The notes: a model not told the origin generated them from the sequence alone. A stretch of 64,000 nt of DNA from Serratia quinivorans (GCA_900457075.1 UGYN01000002.1:1488001-1552000); one strand, 5' to 3'. Counted from the first letter of the stretch, positions 35,156 to 46,412 are shown. Program-made: numbers and translations.

Positions 35156-36738
35156 TCCCACGCTGGCTATGGCCGGGGCTGCTGGCTTCCGGTCTGATCC
35201 TGACCATCGCCGTACTGGCGATGGGTTCGCTGTGGCGACACGCGCCCGAAAGCGACTGGCAGGGTCTGTGGCAGGACAGCTACCTGTGGCACGTGGTGCG
35301 TTTCACCTTCTGGCAGGCGTTGCTGTCGGCACTGATCTCGGTGCTGCCCGCTATCCTGCTGGCGCGAGCGCTGTTCCGTCGCCGTTTCCCTGGCCGCCAA
35401 TTGCTGCTACGGCTGTGCGCCATGACGCTGGTGCTGCCGGTACTGGTGGCGGTGTTCGGCCTGCTCAGTGTTTATGGCCGACAAGGCTGGCTGGCCGCGA
35501 TATGCGGTTGGCTCGGCATTAACTACAGCTTCTCCCCCTATGGCCTGCAGGGCATTCTGTTGGCCCATATGTTCTTCAACCTGCCGCTGGCGACCCGCCT
35601 GCTGCTACAGGCGCTGGAAAACATTCCGGTCGAACAGCGTCAACTGGCTGCGCAGCTTGGCATGAGCGGGCGGCAGCAGTTCCGCTTTGTCGAGTGGCCG
35701 GCACTACGCCGCCAGATCCTGCCGAGCAGTGCGCTAATCTTTATGCTGTGCTTTGCCAGTTTCGCCACCGTATTGTCACTGGGCGGCGGGCCGCAGGCCA
35801 CCACCATCGAACTGGCGATCTACCAGGCACTCAGCTACGACTACGATCTCAGTCGTGCCGCGCTGCTGGCGCTGATCCAACTGGCCTGCTGCCTGGGGCT
35901 GGTGGTGCTCAGCCAGCGGTTAAGCCAGGCACTCCCCGTTGGTAACACGCACGCCCACATCTGGCGTAATCCGGAAGACAGCCTGTGGCGCCGCACCAGC
36001 GATTTTTTGCTGATCGCTGCCGCCCTGCTGCTGCTGTTACCCCCACTGCTGGCGGTGATTGCCGACGGTGCCAACCAAAGCCTGGTCAGCGTACTGCAAC
36101 AGCCTGTGCTGTGGCAGGCGTTGTTCACCTCGTTGCGTATTGCTCTCGGTGCCGGCGTACTGTGTGTGCTACTGACCATGATGCTGCTGTGGAGCAGTCG
36201 TGAGCTGAAGCTGCAACAGCGGCTACGCTGGGGCCAACGACTTGAGCTAAGTGGCATGGTGATCCTGGCAATGCCTGGCATCGTGCTGGCGACCGGTTTC
36301 TTCCTGCTGTTGAGTGACACCGTCGGGCTGCCGCAGTCGCCGTATGCGCTGGTGATCCTCACCAATGCACTGATGGCGGTGCCCTACGCGCTGAAAGTGC
36401 TGGAAAACCCGATGCGCGACCTGGCCGAACGCTACAACCCACTGTGCCTGTCGCTGGATATCCACGGCTGGCAGCGACTGCGGCTTATCGAACTGAAAGC
36501 ATTGCGCCGCCCACTGGCCCAGGCGCTGGCCTTCGCCTGCGTACTGTCGATTGGCGATTTCGGCGTCGTCGCCCTGTTCGGCAACGAGCACTTCCGCACT
36601 CTGCCTTACTACCTGTATCAACAGATCGGTGCCTATCGCAGCAATGATGGCGCGGTCACCGCCCTGTTGTTGCTGCTGTTGTGCTTCCTGCTGTTTACCC
36701 TGATTGAACGCTTACCGGGCCGCCATGATAGAGCTTGA
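35131..36738 (+). CDS. thiP: Thiamine ABC transporter permease
   Basis: ThiP is the inner-membrane permease of the thiamine importer. The 535-residue protein is two fused permease halves, with about twelve spans. Two EAA-type loops are present, one near [20 protein letters not shown] (~168-187) and one near the C-terminal third around residue 435. The start [10 protein letters not shown] lies inside thiB, overlapping by 25 nt. It overlaps thiQ by 14 nt. Confidence 0.96.
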   Translation: MANRRQPLIPRWLWPGLLASGLILTIAVLAMGSLWRHAPESDWQGLWQDSYLWHVVRFTFWQALLSALISVLPAILLARALFRRRFPGRQLLLRLCAMTLVLPVLVAVFGLLSVYGRQGWLAAICGWLGINYSFSPYGLQGILLAHMFFNLPLATRLLLQALENIPVEQRQLAAQLGMSGRQQFRFVEWPALRRQILPSSALIFMLCFASFATVLSLGGGPQATTIELAIYQALSYDYDLSRAALLALIQLACCLGLVVLSQRLSQALPVGNTHAHIWRNPEDSLWRRTSDFLLIAAALLLLLPPLLAVIADGANQSLVSVLQQPVLWQALFTSLRIALGAGVLCVLLTMMLLWSSRELKLQQRLRWGQRLELSGMVILAMPGIVLATGFFLLLSDTVGLPQSPYALVILTNALMAVPYALKVLENPMRDLAERYNPLCLSLDIHGWQRLRLIELKALRRPLAQALAFACVLSIGDFGVVALFGNEHFRTLPYYLYQQIGAYRSNDGAVTALLLLLLCFLLFTLIERLPGRHDRA

Positions 36739-37429
36739 AAAACTGACCTACCTGTATGAACACCTGCCGATGCGCTTTGACCTGCACATTGCGCCTGGCG
36801 AACGTGTTGCGGTGCTTGGCCCCAGCGGCGCGGGCAAAAGCACGCTGCTCAGCCTGATTGCCGGGTTCCTGCCGGCTGCCAGCGGCAGGTTGCGGCTCGA
36901 CGGCAGCGATCACACCGCCACGCCACCGGCCAAACGCCCGGTCTCAATGCTGTTTCAGGAAAACAACCTGTTTGCTCACCTGAGGGTAGAGCAGAATATC
37001 GGGCTGGGTCTGGATCCGGGGTTGCGGCTGAATAACGATCAAAAGCAGCAATTAGCGCAAATTGCCCGCCAGGTGGGATTAGAGGAGCATCTGTCGCGTC
37101 TGCCGTCCCAGCTTTCTGGTGGCCAGCGCCAGCGTGCCGCTTTGGCGCGCTGTCTGATCCGCCAGCGGCCGATCCTGCTGCTCGACGAACCTTTTTCGGC
37201 GCTCGATCCGGCATTACGCAATGAGATGCTGCAACTGCTGCAGGAGGTGTGCGACCAACGTAACCTGACGCTGCTGATGGTATCGCACAATCTGGATGAC
37301 GCCGCGCGTATCGCCCCGCGTACTCTGCTGGTGGTCGATGGCCGCATTTTTTACGACGGCCCAACGCAGGCGCTGCTGGACGGCAGCGCACCGGAAGCCA
37401 GGGTGCTGGGCATTTCACACAAACCGTGA
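36725..37429 (+). CDS. thiQ: Thiamine ABC transporter ATP-binding protein
   Basis: ThiQ drives thiamine import. From the ATG at 36725 the protein has 234 residues, against 232 in E. coli. It contains Walker A ([18 protein letters not shown], ~32-49), the Q-loop in FQENNLF, the ABC signature [13 protein letters not shown] (~128-140), Walker B ([13 protein letters not shown]) and the switch histidine in [12 protein letters not shown]. An upstream in-frame ATG would add seven residues inside thiP without support. Confidence 0.96.
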   Translation: MIELEKLTYLYEHLPMRFDLHIAPGERVAVLGPSGAGKSTLLSLIAGFLPAASGRLRLDGSDHTATPPAKRPVSMLFQENNLFAHLRVEQNIGLGLDPGLRLNNDQKQQLAQIARQVGLEEHLSRLPSQLSGGQRQRAALARCLIRQRPILLLDEPFSALDPALRNEMLQLLQEVCDQRNLTLLMVSHNLDDAARIAPRTLLVVDGRIFYDGPTQALLDGSAPEARVLGISHKP

Positions 37430-37532
37430 TCTGCAGCGCGTTTTTTATGCTGCGCAAATAAACCTGTTGTGCGAATTTTGCGCCTGTGGTTTTATGAAAA
37501 CCTGACTTTTTTTACTGATGATAAGGTTCCCT

Positions 37533-37634
37533 GTGATCGCATCCTCGCTGACTTCGACCCTACTAGTTACCGCGCTACCAGCCGCGGTGATGGTCGTCGT
37601 GCGTGTGGTGGTGGTCGTCGGCAATGCGCCGTAG
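37533..37634 (+). CDS. ivbL: ilvB operon leader peptide IvbL
   Basis: A 33-codon frame from the GTG at 37533 (AAGG about 6 nt upstream) encodes MIASSLTSTLLVTALPAA followed by VMVVVRVVVVVGNAP. The ending VVVRVVVVVGNAP is the same as in E. coli IvbL. Ten valine and four leucine codons make it the sensor for valine/leucine attenuation. An in-frame ATG at 37518 would add five residues but has no ribosome site. A terminator hairpin follows and then ilvB. Confidence 0.9.
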   Translation: MIASSLTSTLLVTALPAAVMVVVRVVVVVGNAP

Positions 37635-37659
37635 GGTCCGAATCAACGCATCGATTCCC

Positions 37660-37692
37660 AAACCCCGCCGGCGCAAACCGGGCGGGGTTTTT
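37660..37692 (+). terminator. ilvBN attenuator terminator
   Basis: A perfect 10-bp stem (AAACCCCGCC / GGCGGGGTTT, 11-nt loop) runs into T residues. It lies between ivbL and ilvB and is the attenuator terminator. Confidence 0.88.
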
Positions 37693-37745
37693 AGTTTCAG
37701 TCCCCTGCCCAGAAAAGCGAACCGGCCTTGAGAAAGGATAGGAAC

Positions 37746-39440
37746 ATGGCAATTTCGGGCACGCCACAGCAAGGCAACAGCTTCACCGGCGCACAGTTGA
37801 TCGTCCACCTGTTGGAACGTCAGGGCATCACCACCGTTGCCGGCATTCCCGGCGGCGCTGCACTGCCGCTGTATGACGCACTGAGCCAAAGCACCCGCAT
37901 TCATCACGTACTGGCCCGCCACGAACAGGGCGCGGGCTTTATGGCGCAGGGCATGGCGCGCGCCAATGGCAAGGCGGCGGTGTGCATCGCCTCCAGCGGG
38001 CCGGGGGCCACCAACCTGGTCACCGCCATCGCCGACGCCAAGCTCGATTCCATCCCGTTGGTGTGTATCACTGGCCAGGTACCCTCTTCGATGATCGGTA
38101 CCGACGCCTTCCAGGAAGTGGATACCTACGGCATCTCGATTCCTATCACCAAGCACAACCATTTGGTTCGCGATATCCGTGAACTGCCGCAGGTGATTTG
38201 CGACGCGTTCCGTATTGCCGAATCCGGCCGCCCTGGCCCGGTGTGGATCGACGTACCGAAGGACGTGCAAACCGCGGTGATCACTCTGGATGAACTGCCG
38301 CCGATAGCTATTCCCGACGCGGCACCGGCCTTTGAAGCCTCGGCCGTAGCGCAGGCCGCCGCGATGATCAATCAGGCCAAACGCCCGGTACTGTATCTGG
38401 GTGGCGGCATCATCTGCGCCAATGCTCACCAACAGGCGATTGAGCTGGCGGAACGCGCCAACCTGCCGACCACCATGACGCTGATGGCGTTGGGTGCCAT
38501 GCCGGTGCAGCACCCGCTGTCGCTGGGTATGCTGGGCATGCATGCCGCACGCAGCACCAACTTTATTCTGCAAGAGGCCGATCTGCTGATCGTACTGGGC
38601 GCCCGCTTTGACGATCGGGCGATTGGCAAAACCGAACAGTTCTGTCCGAACGCCGCCATCATTCACGTGGATATCGACCGTGCCGAACTGGGCAAGGTGA
38701 AGCAGGCCAACATTACCATTCACGCCGACGTTGGCCAGGTATTGCAACAGCTGTTACCACAGATTGAGGCTCGGCCGCGCAGCGAATGGCTGGACACCGT
38801 CAACGGCCTGAAGCGCGAGTTCCCGTTCAGCATGCCGAACGCCGAAGATCCACTGAGCCACTATGGGCTGGTGCTGGCTGCTGCGCGCTGCGTGGATGAA
38901 AGCGCCATTATCACCACCGACGTCGGCCAGCATCAGATGTGGGTGGCGCAGGCCTACCCGCTGAGCCGTCCGCGCCAGTGGCTGACCTCCGGCGGATTAG
39001 GCACCATGGGCTTCGGCCTGCCGGCAGCGATAGGTGCAGCCCTGGCCGAACCGCAGCGCAAGGTGCTGTGCTTCTCCGGTGACGGCAGCCTGATGATGAA
39101 CATTCAGGAAATGGCCACCGCCGTCGAGCATGATCTGGACGTGAAAATTATCCTGATGAACAACCAGGCGTTGGGGCTGGTGCATCAGCAGCAAACGCTG
39201 TTCTACCAGCAGCGCATCTTTGCCGCCGCCTATCCCAAGCGTACCGACTTTATCAAGATTGCCGCCGGTTTCGGGCTGGACACCTGTGATTTGAACGCCG
39301 CAGAAGATCCGCAAGCCGCGCTGGCCGAGGCGATCCAACGGCCTGGCCCTTGTTTGATCCACGCGCTGATTGATATCAATGAAAAAGTGTTCCCGATGGT
39401 GCCGCCGGGTGCCGCCAACATCGACATGATTGGAGAATAA
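37746..39440 (+). CDS. ilvB: Acetolactate synthase I large catalytic subunit
   Basis: IlvB is the catalytic subunit of acetohydroxyacid synthase I, producing acetolactate. The 564-residue protein has the catalytic glutamate at residue 60 (RHEQGAGFMAQG), the ThDP motif starting GDGSLMMNIQEM near residue 445 and MNNQALGLVHQQQTL, specific to IlvB as opposed to IlvI. The ATG at 37746 has AGGA upstream; an upstream in-frame codon at 37728 is unlikely. Attenuation by ivbL is expected. Confidence 0.97.
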   Translation: MAISGTPQQGNSFTGAQLIVHLLERQGITTVAGIPGGAALPLYDALSQSTRIHHVLARHEQGAGFMAQGMARANGKAAVCIASSGPGATNLVTAIADAKLDSIPLVCITGQVPSSMIGTDAFQEVDTYGISIPITKHNHLVRDIRELPQVICDAFRIAESGRPGPVWIDVPKDVQTAVITLDELPPIAIPDAAPAFEASAVAQAAAMINQAKRPVLYLGGGIICANAHQQAIELAERANLPTTMTLMALGAMPVQHPLSLGMLGMHAARSTNFILQEADLLIVLGARFDDRAIGKTEQFCPNAAIIHVDIDRAELGKVKQANITIHADVGQVLQQLLPQIEARPRSEWLDTVNGLKREFPFSMPNAEDPLSHYGLVLAAARCVDESAIITTDVGQHQMWVAQAYPLSRPRQWLTSGGLGTMGFGLPAAIGAALAEPQRKVLCFSGDGSLMMNIQEMATAVEHDLDVKIILMNNQALGLVHQQQTLFYQQRIFAAAYPKRTDFIKIAAGFGLDTCDLNAAEDPQAALAEAIQRPGPCLIHALIDINEKVFPMVPPGAANIDMIGE

Positions 39441-39443
39441 GCC

Positions 39444-39737
39444 ATGTCAGAACAATTGAATAATCCACAGGTGATCCTGGAACTGACGGTACGTAACCAT
39501 CCCGGCGTGATGTCGCACGTGTGCGGCCTGTTTGCCCGCCGTGCCTTCAACGTAGAGGGTATTTTGTGTCTGCCGCTGAAAGACGGCAAACAGAGCCGTA
39601 TCTGGCTATTGGTGGCGGACGATCAGCGGCTGATGCAGATGATAAGTCAGGTAGAAAAACTCGAAGATGTGCTGCAGGTAAAACGCCACAGCGAGGACGT
39701 GCGGGTGTTCGAACAGTTAGAAGCCTTCTTCCAGTAA
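39444..39737 (+). CDS. ilvN: Acetolactate synthase I small regulatory subunit
   Basis: IlvN is the single-ACT-domain regulatory subunit of acetohydroxyacid synthase I. The 97-residue protein contains [20 protein letters not shown] (~12-31), with the valine-binding region, then [11 protein letters not shown]. It starts 3 nt after ilvB. It is shorter than IlvH, as the family predicts. Confidence 0.95.
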   Translation: MSEQLNNPQVILELTVRNHPGVMSHVCGLFARRAFNVEGILCLPLKDGKQSRIWLLVADDQRLMQMISQVEKLEDVLQVKRHSEDVRVFEQLEAFFQ

Positions 39738-39744
39738 TGTACAG

Positions 39745-39761
39745 AGGGGCGTTACGCCCCC
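39745..39761. terminator. Weak hairpin between ilvN and yabI
   Basis: GGGGCG-TTA-CGCCCC forms a short stem between two convergent genes. No U-tract follows on either side, so termination is uncertain. Confidence 0.35.
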
Positions 39762-39764
39762 TTG

Positions 39765-40535
39765 TCACTGACCGGCCAGCACCTTCCACAGCAAATGCCG
39801 GTAAACCGGCATCAGCGGCTGCAGGGACAGGTAATAAAAGGTGCCGATCGCCAGGATCCAGCTCAGCACGCAGGCTATCCGCAGCCGCAGTGGCGACAGC
39901 CAGCGGCTCAAGCGGTCATTGCTGCGTTTACCTTCACGCCACCAGCGCCAGCTCAGCCAGGCGGCCAGCCAAATCAGCATCGCCACCGCAAACAGCAGCC
40001 ATTTGAATAAGGCACTGTTGGCGCTGGCGGGAATGTCGATGGCCACGCCGGCCAGAATGCCCGGGAAGAAATAGACCGGCGGCCAGGTGATACAGCCGAT
40101 AATGTTCGGCAACGCGAATTTGTACGGTGGCAAGTCCAGCATTCCGGCCACCATCGGCACCAGCGGGCGCGTCGGGCCGACAAAACGGCCAATCAGAACG
40201 GTTGCCATACTATGTTGATGGAGCGCATGTTCGGTCTTGTCGAGCATCGCCTTGTTCTTTTTCAGGAACGACCAGCGGTGCAGCGGCCCCTTGAACGCGC
40301 GGCCGATAAAGTAGGAGATCCAGTCCCCCAGCAGGCAACCGACGATCCCCGCCGCCCAGGCATAATAGAAGTCCACCTGGCCGCTACCGATCAGCGCGCC
40401 GATGCTGGCCATCATCACCGTACCGGGCAGCAACAGCCCTACCAGCGCCAGAGATTCCAGAAACGCGACGAACATGACCACCATCAGAGTGAAAGCCAAA
40501 GACTGGGTAATCAAATGCTGTAAATAGGCTTCCAT
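39765..40535 (-). CDS. yabI: DedA-family membrane protein YabI
   Basis: DedA proteins are inner-membrane proteins linked to undecaprenyl phosphate or lipid flipping and envelope stability. The 256-residue product has several spans and the family motifs FLESLALVGLLLPGTVMMAS (~25-44) and GRFVGPTRPLVPMVAGMLDL (~116-135). It is nearest to YabI of E. coli, which also sits beyond thiQ. Here ilvBN separates the two genes. The precise substrate is unknown. Confidence 0.9.
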   Translation of the reverse strand: MEAYLQHLITQSLAFTLMVVMFVAFLESLALVGLLLPGTVMMASIGALIGSGQVDFYYAWAAGIVGCLLGDWISYFIGRAFKGPLHRWSFLKKNKAMLDKTEHALHQHSMATVLIGRFVGPTRPLVPMVAGMLDLPPYKFALPNIIGCITWPPVYFFPGILAGVAIDIPASANSALFKWLLFAVAMLIWLAAWLSWRWWREGKRSNDRLSRWLSPLRLRIACVLSWILAIGTFYYLSLQPLMPVYRHLLWKVLAGQ

Positions 40536-40718
40536 TAAACCTCTGTTGGTTATCCAAAGCGCGTGGGCGTGGGATTGTCAGGTGCGGCCGGGAACGAGTC
40601 AACCGGTGAATTGTATGCGTTTTTGGCAGAACTGTGTGGCAATGGACAATCACTGTATAAAAACCCATACTATATTTATATTTTCTCCCTTATAGCTTAG
40701 CTTGTCAGGAACAGCGCG

Positions 40719-43082
40719 ATGTCACTCCAACAGGGTTTCTTGCTCACCCGCCACTGGCGTGATACGCCCGCCGGCACCGAGGTAGAGTTTTGGCTGGCGA
40801 CCGACAGCGGCCCGCAGCAACTTCGCCTGGCACCGCAGACCTCGGTCGCCTTTATCCCGGCCGAACAGCGCCAACGCGCCGAACTGTTGCTGCGGGAAGA
40901 GCGGCAATGGGAGCTAAAACCGTTGCCGCTGACCGATTTCCATCATCGCCCGGTGTTGGGGCTGTATTGCCGTCAGCATCGCCAGTTGATCAAACTGGAA
41001 AGGCTGCTGAAAGACGGCGGCGTTAACCTCTATGAGGCCGATATTCGCCCGCCGGAACGCTACCTGATGGAGCGTTTTATCACCGCACCGGTCTGGTTCA
41101 GCGGCCAGGTCAACGGCAATGGCCCGTTGATCAACGGGCAAATGAAACCGGCACCGGAATACCGCCCGACCTTGAAACTGGTCTCGCTGGACATTGAAAC
41201 CACCGCCCACGGCGAGCTGTACTCGATTGCGCTGGAAGGTTGCGGTCAGCGCCAGGTGTACATGCTCGGGCCAGCCAACGGGGGCAATGAAGCGCTGGAT
41301 TTTGACCTGGAGTACTGCGTCAGCCGCCCGCAGATGCTGGAACGGCTGAATCAGTGGCTGGAGCGGCACGATCCCGATGCCATCATTGGCTGGAACCTGG
41401 TGCAGTTCGATTTACGGGTGCTGCAAAAACACGCTGAGCGTTACCAAATTCCGCTAAAACTGGGCCGCGGTGGTAACCTGCTCGAATGGCGTGAACACGG
41501 CTTCAAACAGAACCACTTTTTCGCCTCCGCTGCCGGTCGGTTGATTATCGACGGTATCGAGGCGCTGAAATCCGCCACCTGGAACTTCCCTTCTTTCAGC
41601 CTCGAACATGTGTCGCAGACGCTGTTGGGCGAAGGCAAGTCGATCGACAATCCCTACCAGCGAATGGCAGAAATCGACCGGCGCTTCGCCGAAGATAAAC
41701 CGGCGCTGGCACGCTACAACCTCAAAGACTGCGAACTGGTAACGCAAATCTTCGCCAAGACCGATTTGCTGACCTTCCTGCTGGAGCGCGCCACGGTGAC
41801 CGGATTGGCGGCCGATCGCAGCGGCGGTTCCGTCGCCGCATTCAGCAATCTGTATATGCCACGCATGCACCGGCTGGGTTTTGTCGCCCCCAACCTTGGC
41901 GAGCAGCCGGAAGAGCACAGCCCCGGCGGCTTTGTGATGGATTCGCAGCCCGGCCTGTATGACTCGGTGCTGGTGCTCGATTACAAGAGCCTGTACCCGT
42001 CGATCATCCGTACCTTCCTCATCGACCCGGTCGGACTGGTGGAAGGCATGCAACACCCCGGCGATGCCGATTCGGTGCCCGGTTTCCGCCATGCCCGTTT
42101 CTCGCGCAGCAAACACTGCCTGCCGGCGATCGTCGAGCAGATCTGGCAGGGCCGCGAAGCGGCCAAACGTCAGCAAAACAAAGCATTATCCCAGGCATTG
42201 AAGATCATCATGAACGCGCTGTACGGCGTATTGGGATCGAGCGGTTGCCGTTTCTTCGATCCCCGTCTGGCATCGTCGATCACTCTGCGTGGCCATGAGA
42301 TCATGCGCCAGACGCGCGAATTGATCGAGGCTCAGGGTTATCAGGTGATCTACGGCGATACCGACTCCACCTTCGTCTGGCTCAAACAGCCGCATGACGA
42401 GCAGCAGGCAGCGCAAATAGGCCGGACATTGGTCGAACAGGTGAACCAATGGTGGCAACAGCATTTGCAGCAACAGTATGGGCTGGAGAATGCGCTGGAA
42501 CTGGAGTTCGAAACCCATTACTCACGTTTCCTGATGCCCACCATTCGCGGTGCCGAACAGGGCAGTAAAAAACGTTACGCCGGGCTGATCGCCAAACCGG
42601 ACGGCAGCGAAGAGATGGTGTACAAAGGGCTGGAAACGGTACGCACCGACTGGACCCCGCTGGCGCAGCAGTTCCAGCAGCTGCTTTACCAACGTATTTT
42701 CAAACGCCAGCCGTATCAGGATTTTGTGCGTGAATACGTTCGCCAAACGCTTAACGGCGATTTCGACGATCGGCTGGTCTACCGCAAGCGCCTGCGCAGA
42801 AAGCTGGACGAATATCAACGCAACGTCCCACCACATGTCCGCGCAGCCCGCATCGCCGACGACTATAATCGTCAGCAGGGACGACCGCTGCAATACCAGA
42901 ACGGCGGCTGGATCAGCTATGTGATGACCGTAGCCGGGCCAGAACCGCTGGAAACCCAGCAGTCGGCGATTGATTACCCCCATTATCTGGAGCGCCAGTT
43001 GGAACCGGTGGCAGACGCTATACTGCCATTTTTGCATGACGATTTTACTACGCTGGTGACCGGGCAGATGGGCCTGTTTTAG
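40719..43082 (+). CDS. polB: DNA polymerase II
   Basis: PolB is the SOS-inducible family B replicative-repair polymerase. The 787-residue protein has the exonuclease motif [11 protein letters not shown] (~154-164), polymerase motif [12 protein letters not shown] (~420), motif [16 protein letters not shown] (~493-507) and motif [11 protein letters not shown] (~544), and ends TGQMGLF, a likely clamp-binding tail. In E. coli polB follows araBAD; here it is directly divergent from yabI with no ara genes. I did not identify a clear LexA box. Confidence 0.97.
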   Translation: MSLQQGFLLTRHWRDTPAGTEVEFWLATDSGPQQLRLAPQTSVAFIPAEQRQRAELLLREERQWELKPLPLTDFHHRPVLGLYCRQHRQLIKLERLLKDGGVNLYEADIRPPERYLMERFITAPVWFSGQVNGNGPLINGQMKPAPEYRPTLKLVSLDIETTAHGELYSIALEGCGQRQVYMLGPANGGNEALDFDLEYCVSRPQMLERLNQWLERHDPDAIIGWNLVQFDLRVLQKHAERYQIPLKLGRGGNLLEWREHGFKQNHFFASAAGRLIIDGIEALKSATWNFPSFSLEHVSQTLLGEGKSIDNPYQRMAEIDRRFAEDKPALARYNLKDCELVTQIFAKTDLLTFLLERATVTGLAADRSGGSVAAFSNLYMPRMHRLGFVAPNLGEQPEEHSPGGFVMDSQPGLYDSVLVLDYKSLYPSIIRTFLIDPVGLVEGMQHPGDADSVPGFRHARFSRSKHCLPAIVEQIWQGREAAKRQQNKALSQALKIIMNALYGVLGSSGCRFFDPRLASSITLRGHEIMRQTRELIEAQGYQVIYGDTDSTFVWLKQPHDEQQAAQIGRTLVEQVNQWWQQHLQQQYGLENALELEFETHYSRFLMPTIRGAEQGSKKRYAGLIAKPDGSEEMVYKGLETVRTDWTPLAQQFQQLLYQRIFKRQPYQDFVREYVRQTLNGDFDDRLVYRKRLRRKLDEYQRNVPPHVRAARIADDYNRQQGRPLQYQNGGWISYVMTVAGPEPLETQQSAIDYPHYLERQLEPVADAILPFLHDDFTTLVTGQMGLF

Positions 43083-43231
43083 CATTCGGCCCACTCTGCG
43101 GGCTTTGGTGAAGGGTTAAAAAAATTCATCGGGTTTTGCAGGTGACGAACGCGCCGCCTTCCATTACCATAGCGCCCTTCCCAAATTCTGAATCATCTCC
43201 CTCACCGCCTGATGACATAGGCATGGGAGCG
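43083..43231. other. polB 3' flank
   Basis: About 150 nt after polB contain only a weak GC-rich hairpin next to the stop and no coding frame I can support. The 125-nt palindromic element follows at 43232. Confidence 0.4.
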
Positions 43232-43356
43232 ATACCCTATGGATTTCAAGCTGCAGTTAGGCGCCCAACTCGCTCATCCCCAAGCGCTTACTTGAGTAAG
43301 TAACTGGGGTGAGCGAGTGCAGGTAACAACACTGCAGCTTGAAAGACGACGGGTAT
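43232..43356. repeat. 125-bp nested palindromic element upstream of rapA
   Basis: The outer arms are ATACCC and GGGTAT and then a perfect 14-bp repeat, TTTCAAGCTGCAGT (43244-43257) with ACTGCAGCTTGAAA (43331-43344). Inside is a second pair, ACTCGCTCATCCCCA (43268-43282) with TGGGGTGAGCGAGT (43305-43318), and a small hairpin CTTAC-TTGA-GTAAG (43287-43300). The arrangement resembles dispersed non-coding palindromic repeats or MITEs of Serratia, Yersinia and Photorhabdus. No direct target duplication is apparent. Confidence 0.8.
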
Positions 43357-43467
43357 TAGCTATTGCCCGCCATATTAAAATAAATCGGGATTAGCAACGT
43401 TTGATACGGGTGCCGCGGCCCTTTCGCCCGGTAACAAGACTTACTTAAAGAATCGAGCCGACAATAT

Positions 43468-46374
43468 ATGCCTTTTACACTTGGTCAACGCTGGATCAGC
43501 GACACGGAAAGCGAATTAGGACTGGGAACCGTCGTGGCGCTGGATACGCGCATGATTACCCTGCTTTTCCCCGCCACCGGCGAAAACCGCCTCTATGCCA
43601 GAAATGACTCGCCAATCACCCGCGTGATGTTCAACCCGGGCGACACCATCAGCAACCACGAAGGTTGGGAGCTGCAGGTGGAAGAGGTCAAAGAGGAAAA
43701 CGGCCTGCTGACTTATATTGGCACCCGCCTGGATACCCAGGAAAGCGGTGTGGCAATGCGTGAAGTGCTGCTGGACAGCAAACTGACCTTCAGCAAGCCA
43801 CAGGACCGTCTGTTTGCCGGCCAGATCGACCGTATGGACCGTTTCGCCCTGCGTTTCCGTGCGCGCAAGTACCAGAGCGAGCAGTATCGTCTGCCATTTG
43901 CCGGTCTGCGCGGCATGCGCGCCAGCCTGATCCCGCACCAGTTACACATCGCCTATGAAGTCGGCCAGCGCCATGCGCCGCGCGTACTGTTGGCAGATGA
44001 GGTGGGTTTGGGTAAAACCATCGAAGCCGGGATGATCATTCACCAGCAATTGCTGGCAGGCCGCGCCGAGCGCGTACTGATCGTGGTGCCGGAAACCCTG
44101 CAGCACCAGTGGCTGGTCGAAATGATGCGCCGCTTCAACCTGTATTTCTCGCTGTTCGACGACAGCCGTTACTCCGAGGCCAAGCTCGACAGCAGCAACC
44201 CGTTTGAAACCGAACAGTTGGTGATCTGCTCGCTGGACTTCGTCCGTCGCAACAAGCTGCGCCTGGAAGAGCTGGCCGACGCCCAGTGGGATCTGCTGGT
44301 GGTCGATGAAGCCCACCACCTGGCCTGGAGCGAAGAGGCACCAAGCCGCGAGTATCAGGTCATCGAACAACTGGCTGAGCACATTCCCGGCGTGCTGCTG
44401 CTGACCGCCACCCCGGAACAGCTCGGCCAGCAAAGCCACTTCGCCCGCTTGCGCCTGCTGGATCCGAACCGTTTCCACGATTACCAGGATTTTGTCGCCG
44501 AACAGCAAAAATATCGCCCGGTGGCCGATGCCGTCACCCTGCTGCTGAGCGGTGAACGCCTGGCCGATGACAAACTGAACCTGCTGGGCGAACTGATCGA
44601 CGAGCAGGATATCGAACCGCTGCTGAAAGCGGCCAACAGCGACAGCGACAACAGTGAGCAGGCGCGTCAGGAACTGGTCACCATGCTGATGGACCGCCAC
44701 GGCACCAGCCGCGTGCTGTTCCGTAACACCCGTAACGGCGTCAAGGGCTTCCCGCACCGTTTCCTGCACCAGATCAAACTGCCGCTGCCGACCCAGTATC
44801 AAACTGCGATTAAAGTGTCCGGTATCATGGGCGCGAAGAAAACCGTTGAGGCGCGCGCGCGCGATATGCTGTATCCGGAGCAAATCTACCAGGAATTCGA
44901 AGGCGAGAACGCCACCTGGTGGAACTTCGATCCGCGCGTTGAATGGTTGCTGAACTACCTGGTAGCCAACCGCCACGAGAAAGTACTGGTGATCTGCGCC
45001 CACGCCGCCACCGCGCTGCAGCTTGAACAAGTGCTGCGTGAACGTGAAGCGATCCGCGCCGCGGTCTTCCACGAAGGCCTGTCGATTATCGAACGCGACC
45101 GTGCCGCCGCTTACTTCGCCTCAGAAGAAGATGGCGCCCAGGTGCTGCTGTGCTCGGAAATTGGCTCAGAAGGCCGTAACTTCCAGTTCGCCAGCCACCT
45201 GGTGATGTTCGATCTGCCGTTCAACCCGGACCTGCTGGAACAGCGTATCGGCCGTCTGGACCGTATCGGCCAGATGCATGACATTCAGATCATGGTGCCT
45301 TATCTGGAAAACACCGCTCAGGCGGTGCTGGGCCGTTGGTTCCACGAAGGGCTGGATGCCTTCGAGCACACCTGCCCGACCGGCCGTACCATTTATGACA
45401 GCGGCTACGAGCAGCTGATTGGTTTCCTGGCGGCACCGACCGAGCAGGAAGGGCTGGATGAGTTCATTCACCACTGCCGTCAGCAGCACGACCACCTGAA
45501 AGTGCAACTGGAGCAGGGCCGTGACCGCCTGCTGGAAATGCACTCCAACGGCGGCGAGAAAGCGCAGGCGCTGGCAGAGGCCATCGCCAATCAGGACAAC
45601 GACGTCAATCTGGTGGGCTTTGCGCTTAACCTGTTCGATATCGTTGGTATCAACCAGGACGATCGCAGCGACAACCTGATTGTCCTGACGCCATCCGACC
45701 ACATGCTGGTGCCAGACTTCCCGGGCCTGCCGCAGGACGGCTGCACCGTGACCTTCGATCGCGAACAGGCACTGTCGCGTGAAGATGCGCAGTTCGTCAG
45801 TTGGGAACACCCGATTATCCGCAACGGCCTGGATCTGATCCTGTCCGGCGATACCGGCAGCTGTGCGGTTTCCCTGTTGAAAAACAAAGCGTTGCCTGTC
45901 GGCACCCTGCTGGTCGAACTGGTCTACGTGGTAGAAGCTCAGGCACCGAAGCATCTGCAACTGACCCGCTTCCTGCCACCGACGCCAATCCGTATGCTGA
46001 TGGACCGCAAAGGGACCAATCTGGCGGCGCAGGTTGAATTCGAAAGCTTCAACCGTCAGTTGAACGCGGTTAACCGCCATACCTCCAGTAAACTGGTCAA
46101 TGCGGTGCAACAGGATGTGCATGCCATGCTGCAACAGGCGGAAAGCCTGGTTGAAGAGCAGGCACGCGCATTGATAGAGCAGGCGAAACAGGAAGCGGAT
46201 GACAAGTTGAGCACCGAGCTGGCGCGTCTGGAAGCCCTGAAGGCGGTCAACCCGAACATCCGTGATGACGAAGTCGAAGCGCTGGAGTTCAATCGCAAGC
46301 AGGTGCTGGTAAACCTGAATGAAGCAGGATGGCGTCTGGATGCTATCCGTCTGGTGGTAGTAACTCACCAGTAA
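43468..46374 (+). CDS. rapA: RNA polymerase-associated helicase-like ATPase RapA
   Basis: RapA is a SWI2/SNF2-family ATPase that binds RNA polymerase and promotes recycling. The 968-residue length equals E. coli RapA. There are N-terminal Tudor-like domains (~1-107), Walker [19 protein letters not shown] (~172-189), the DEAH box [10 protein letters not shown] (~275-284), and the C-terminal helicase motifs [12 protein letters not shown] and [16 protein letters not shown]-type hairpin follows the stop. Confidence 0.98.
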   Translation: MPFTLGQRWISDTESELGLGTVVALDTRMITLLFPATGENRLYARNDSPITRVMFNPGDTISNHEGWELQVEEVKEENGLLTYIGTRLDTQESGVAMREVLLDSKLTFSKPQDRLFAGQIDRMDRFALRFRARKYQSEQYRLPFAGLRGMRASLIPHQLHIAYEVGQRHAPRVLLADEVGLGKTIEAGMIIHQQLLAGRAERVLIVVPETLQHQWLVEMMRRFNLYFSLFDDSRYSEAKLDSSNPFETEQLVICSLDFVRRNKLRLEELADAQWDLLVVDEAHHLAWSEEAPSREYQVIEQLAEHIPGVLLLTATPEQLGQQSHFARLRLLDPNRFHDYQDFVAEQQKYRPVADAVTLLLSGERLADDKLNLLGELIDEQDIEPLLKAANSDSDNSEQARQELVTMLMDRHGTSRVLFRNTRNGVKGFPHRFLHQIKLPLPTQYQTAIKVSGIMGAKKTVEARARDMLYPEQIYQEFEGENATWWNFDPRVEWLLNYLVANRHEKVLVICAHAATALQLEQVLREREAIRAAVFHEGLSIIERDRAAAYFASEEDGAQVLLCSEIGSEGRNFQFASHLVMFDLPFNPDLLEQRIGRLDRIGQMHDIQIMVPYLENTAQAVLGRWFHEGLDAFEHTCPTGRTIYDSGYEQLIGFLAAPTEQEGLDEFIHHCRQQHDHLKVQLEQGRDRLLEMHSNGGEKAQALAEAIANQDNDVNLVGFALNLFDIVGINQDDRSDNLIVLTPSDHMLVPDFPGLPQDGCTVTFDREQALSREDAQFVSWEHPIIRNGLDLILSGDTGSCAVSLLKNKALPVGTLLVELVYVVEAQAPKHLQLTRFLPPTPIRMLMDRKGTNLAAQVEFESFNRQLNAVNRHTSSKLVNAVQQDVHAMLQQAESLVEEQARALIEQAKQEADDKLSTELARLEALKAVNPNIRDDEVEALEFNRKQVLVNLNEAGWRLDAIRLVVVTHQ

Positions 46375-46381
46375 CCTGCGC

Positions 46382-46412
46382 ACAGGGGAACTTCGGTTCC
46401 CCTGTTGTCACT
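46382..46412 (+). terminator. Hairpin terminator after rapA
   Basis: A 9-10 bp stem (CAGGGGAAC / GTTCCCCTG) closes a stable C(TTCG)G tetraloop and is followed by TTGTCACTTT. It lies between rapA and rluA, so rluA probably has its own promoter or is read through. Confidence 0.6.

Noticed and set aside
37575..38747. Long minus-strand frame of 390 codons opposite ilvB
   Set aside because: It covers the ivbL attenuator and ilvB in antisense; its codon use mirrors the real gene.
43942..46383. Two long minus-strand frames opposite rapA
   Set aside because: RapA is complete and unambiguous; these are GC-rich antisense shadows.
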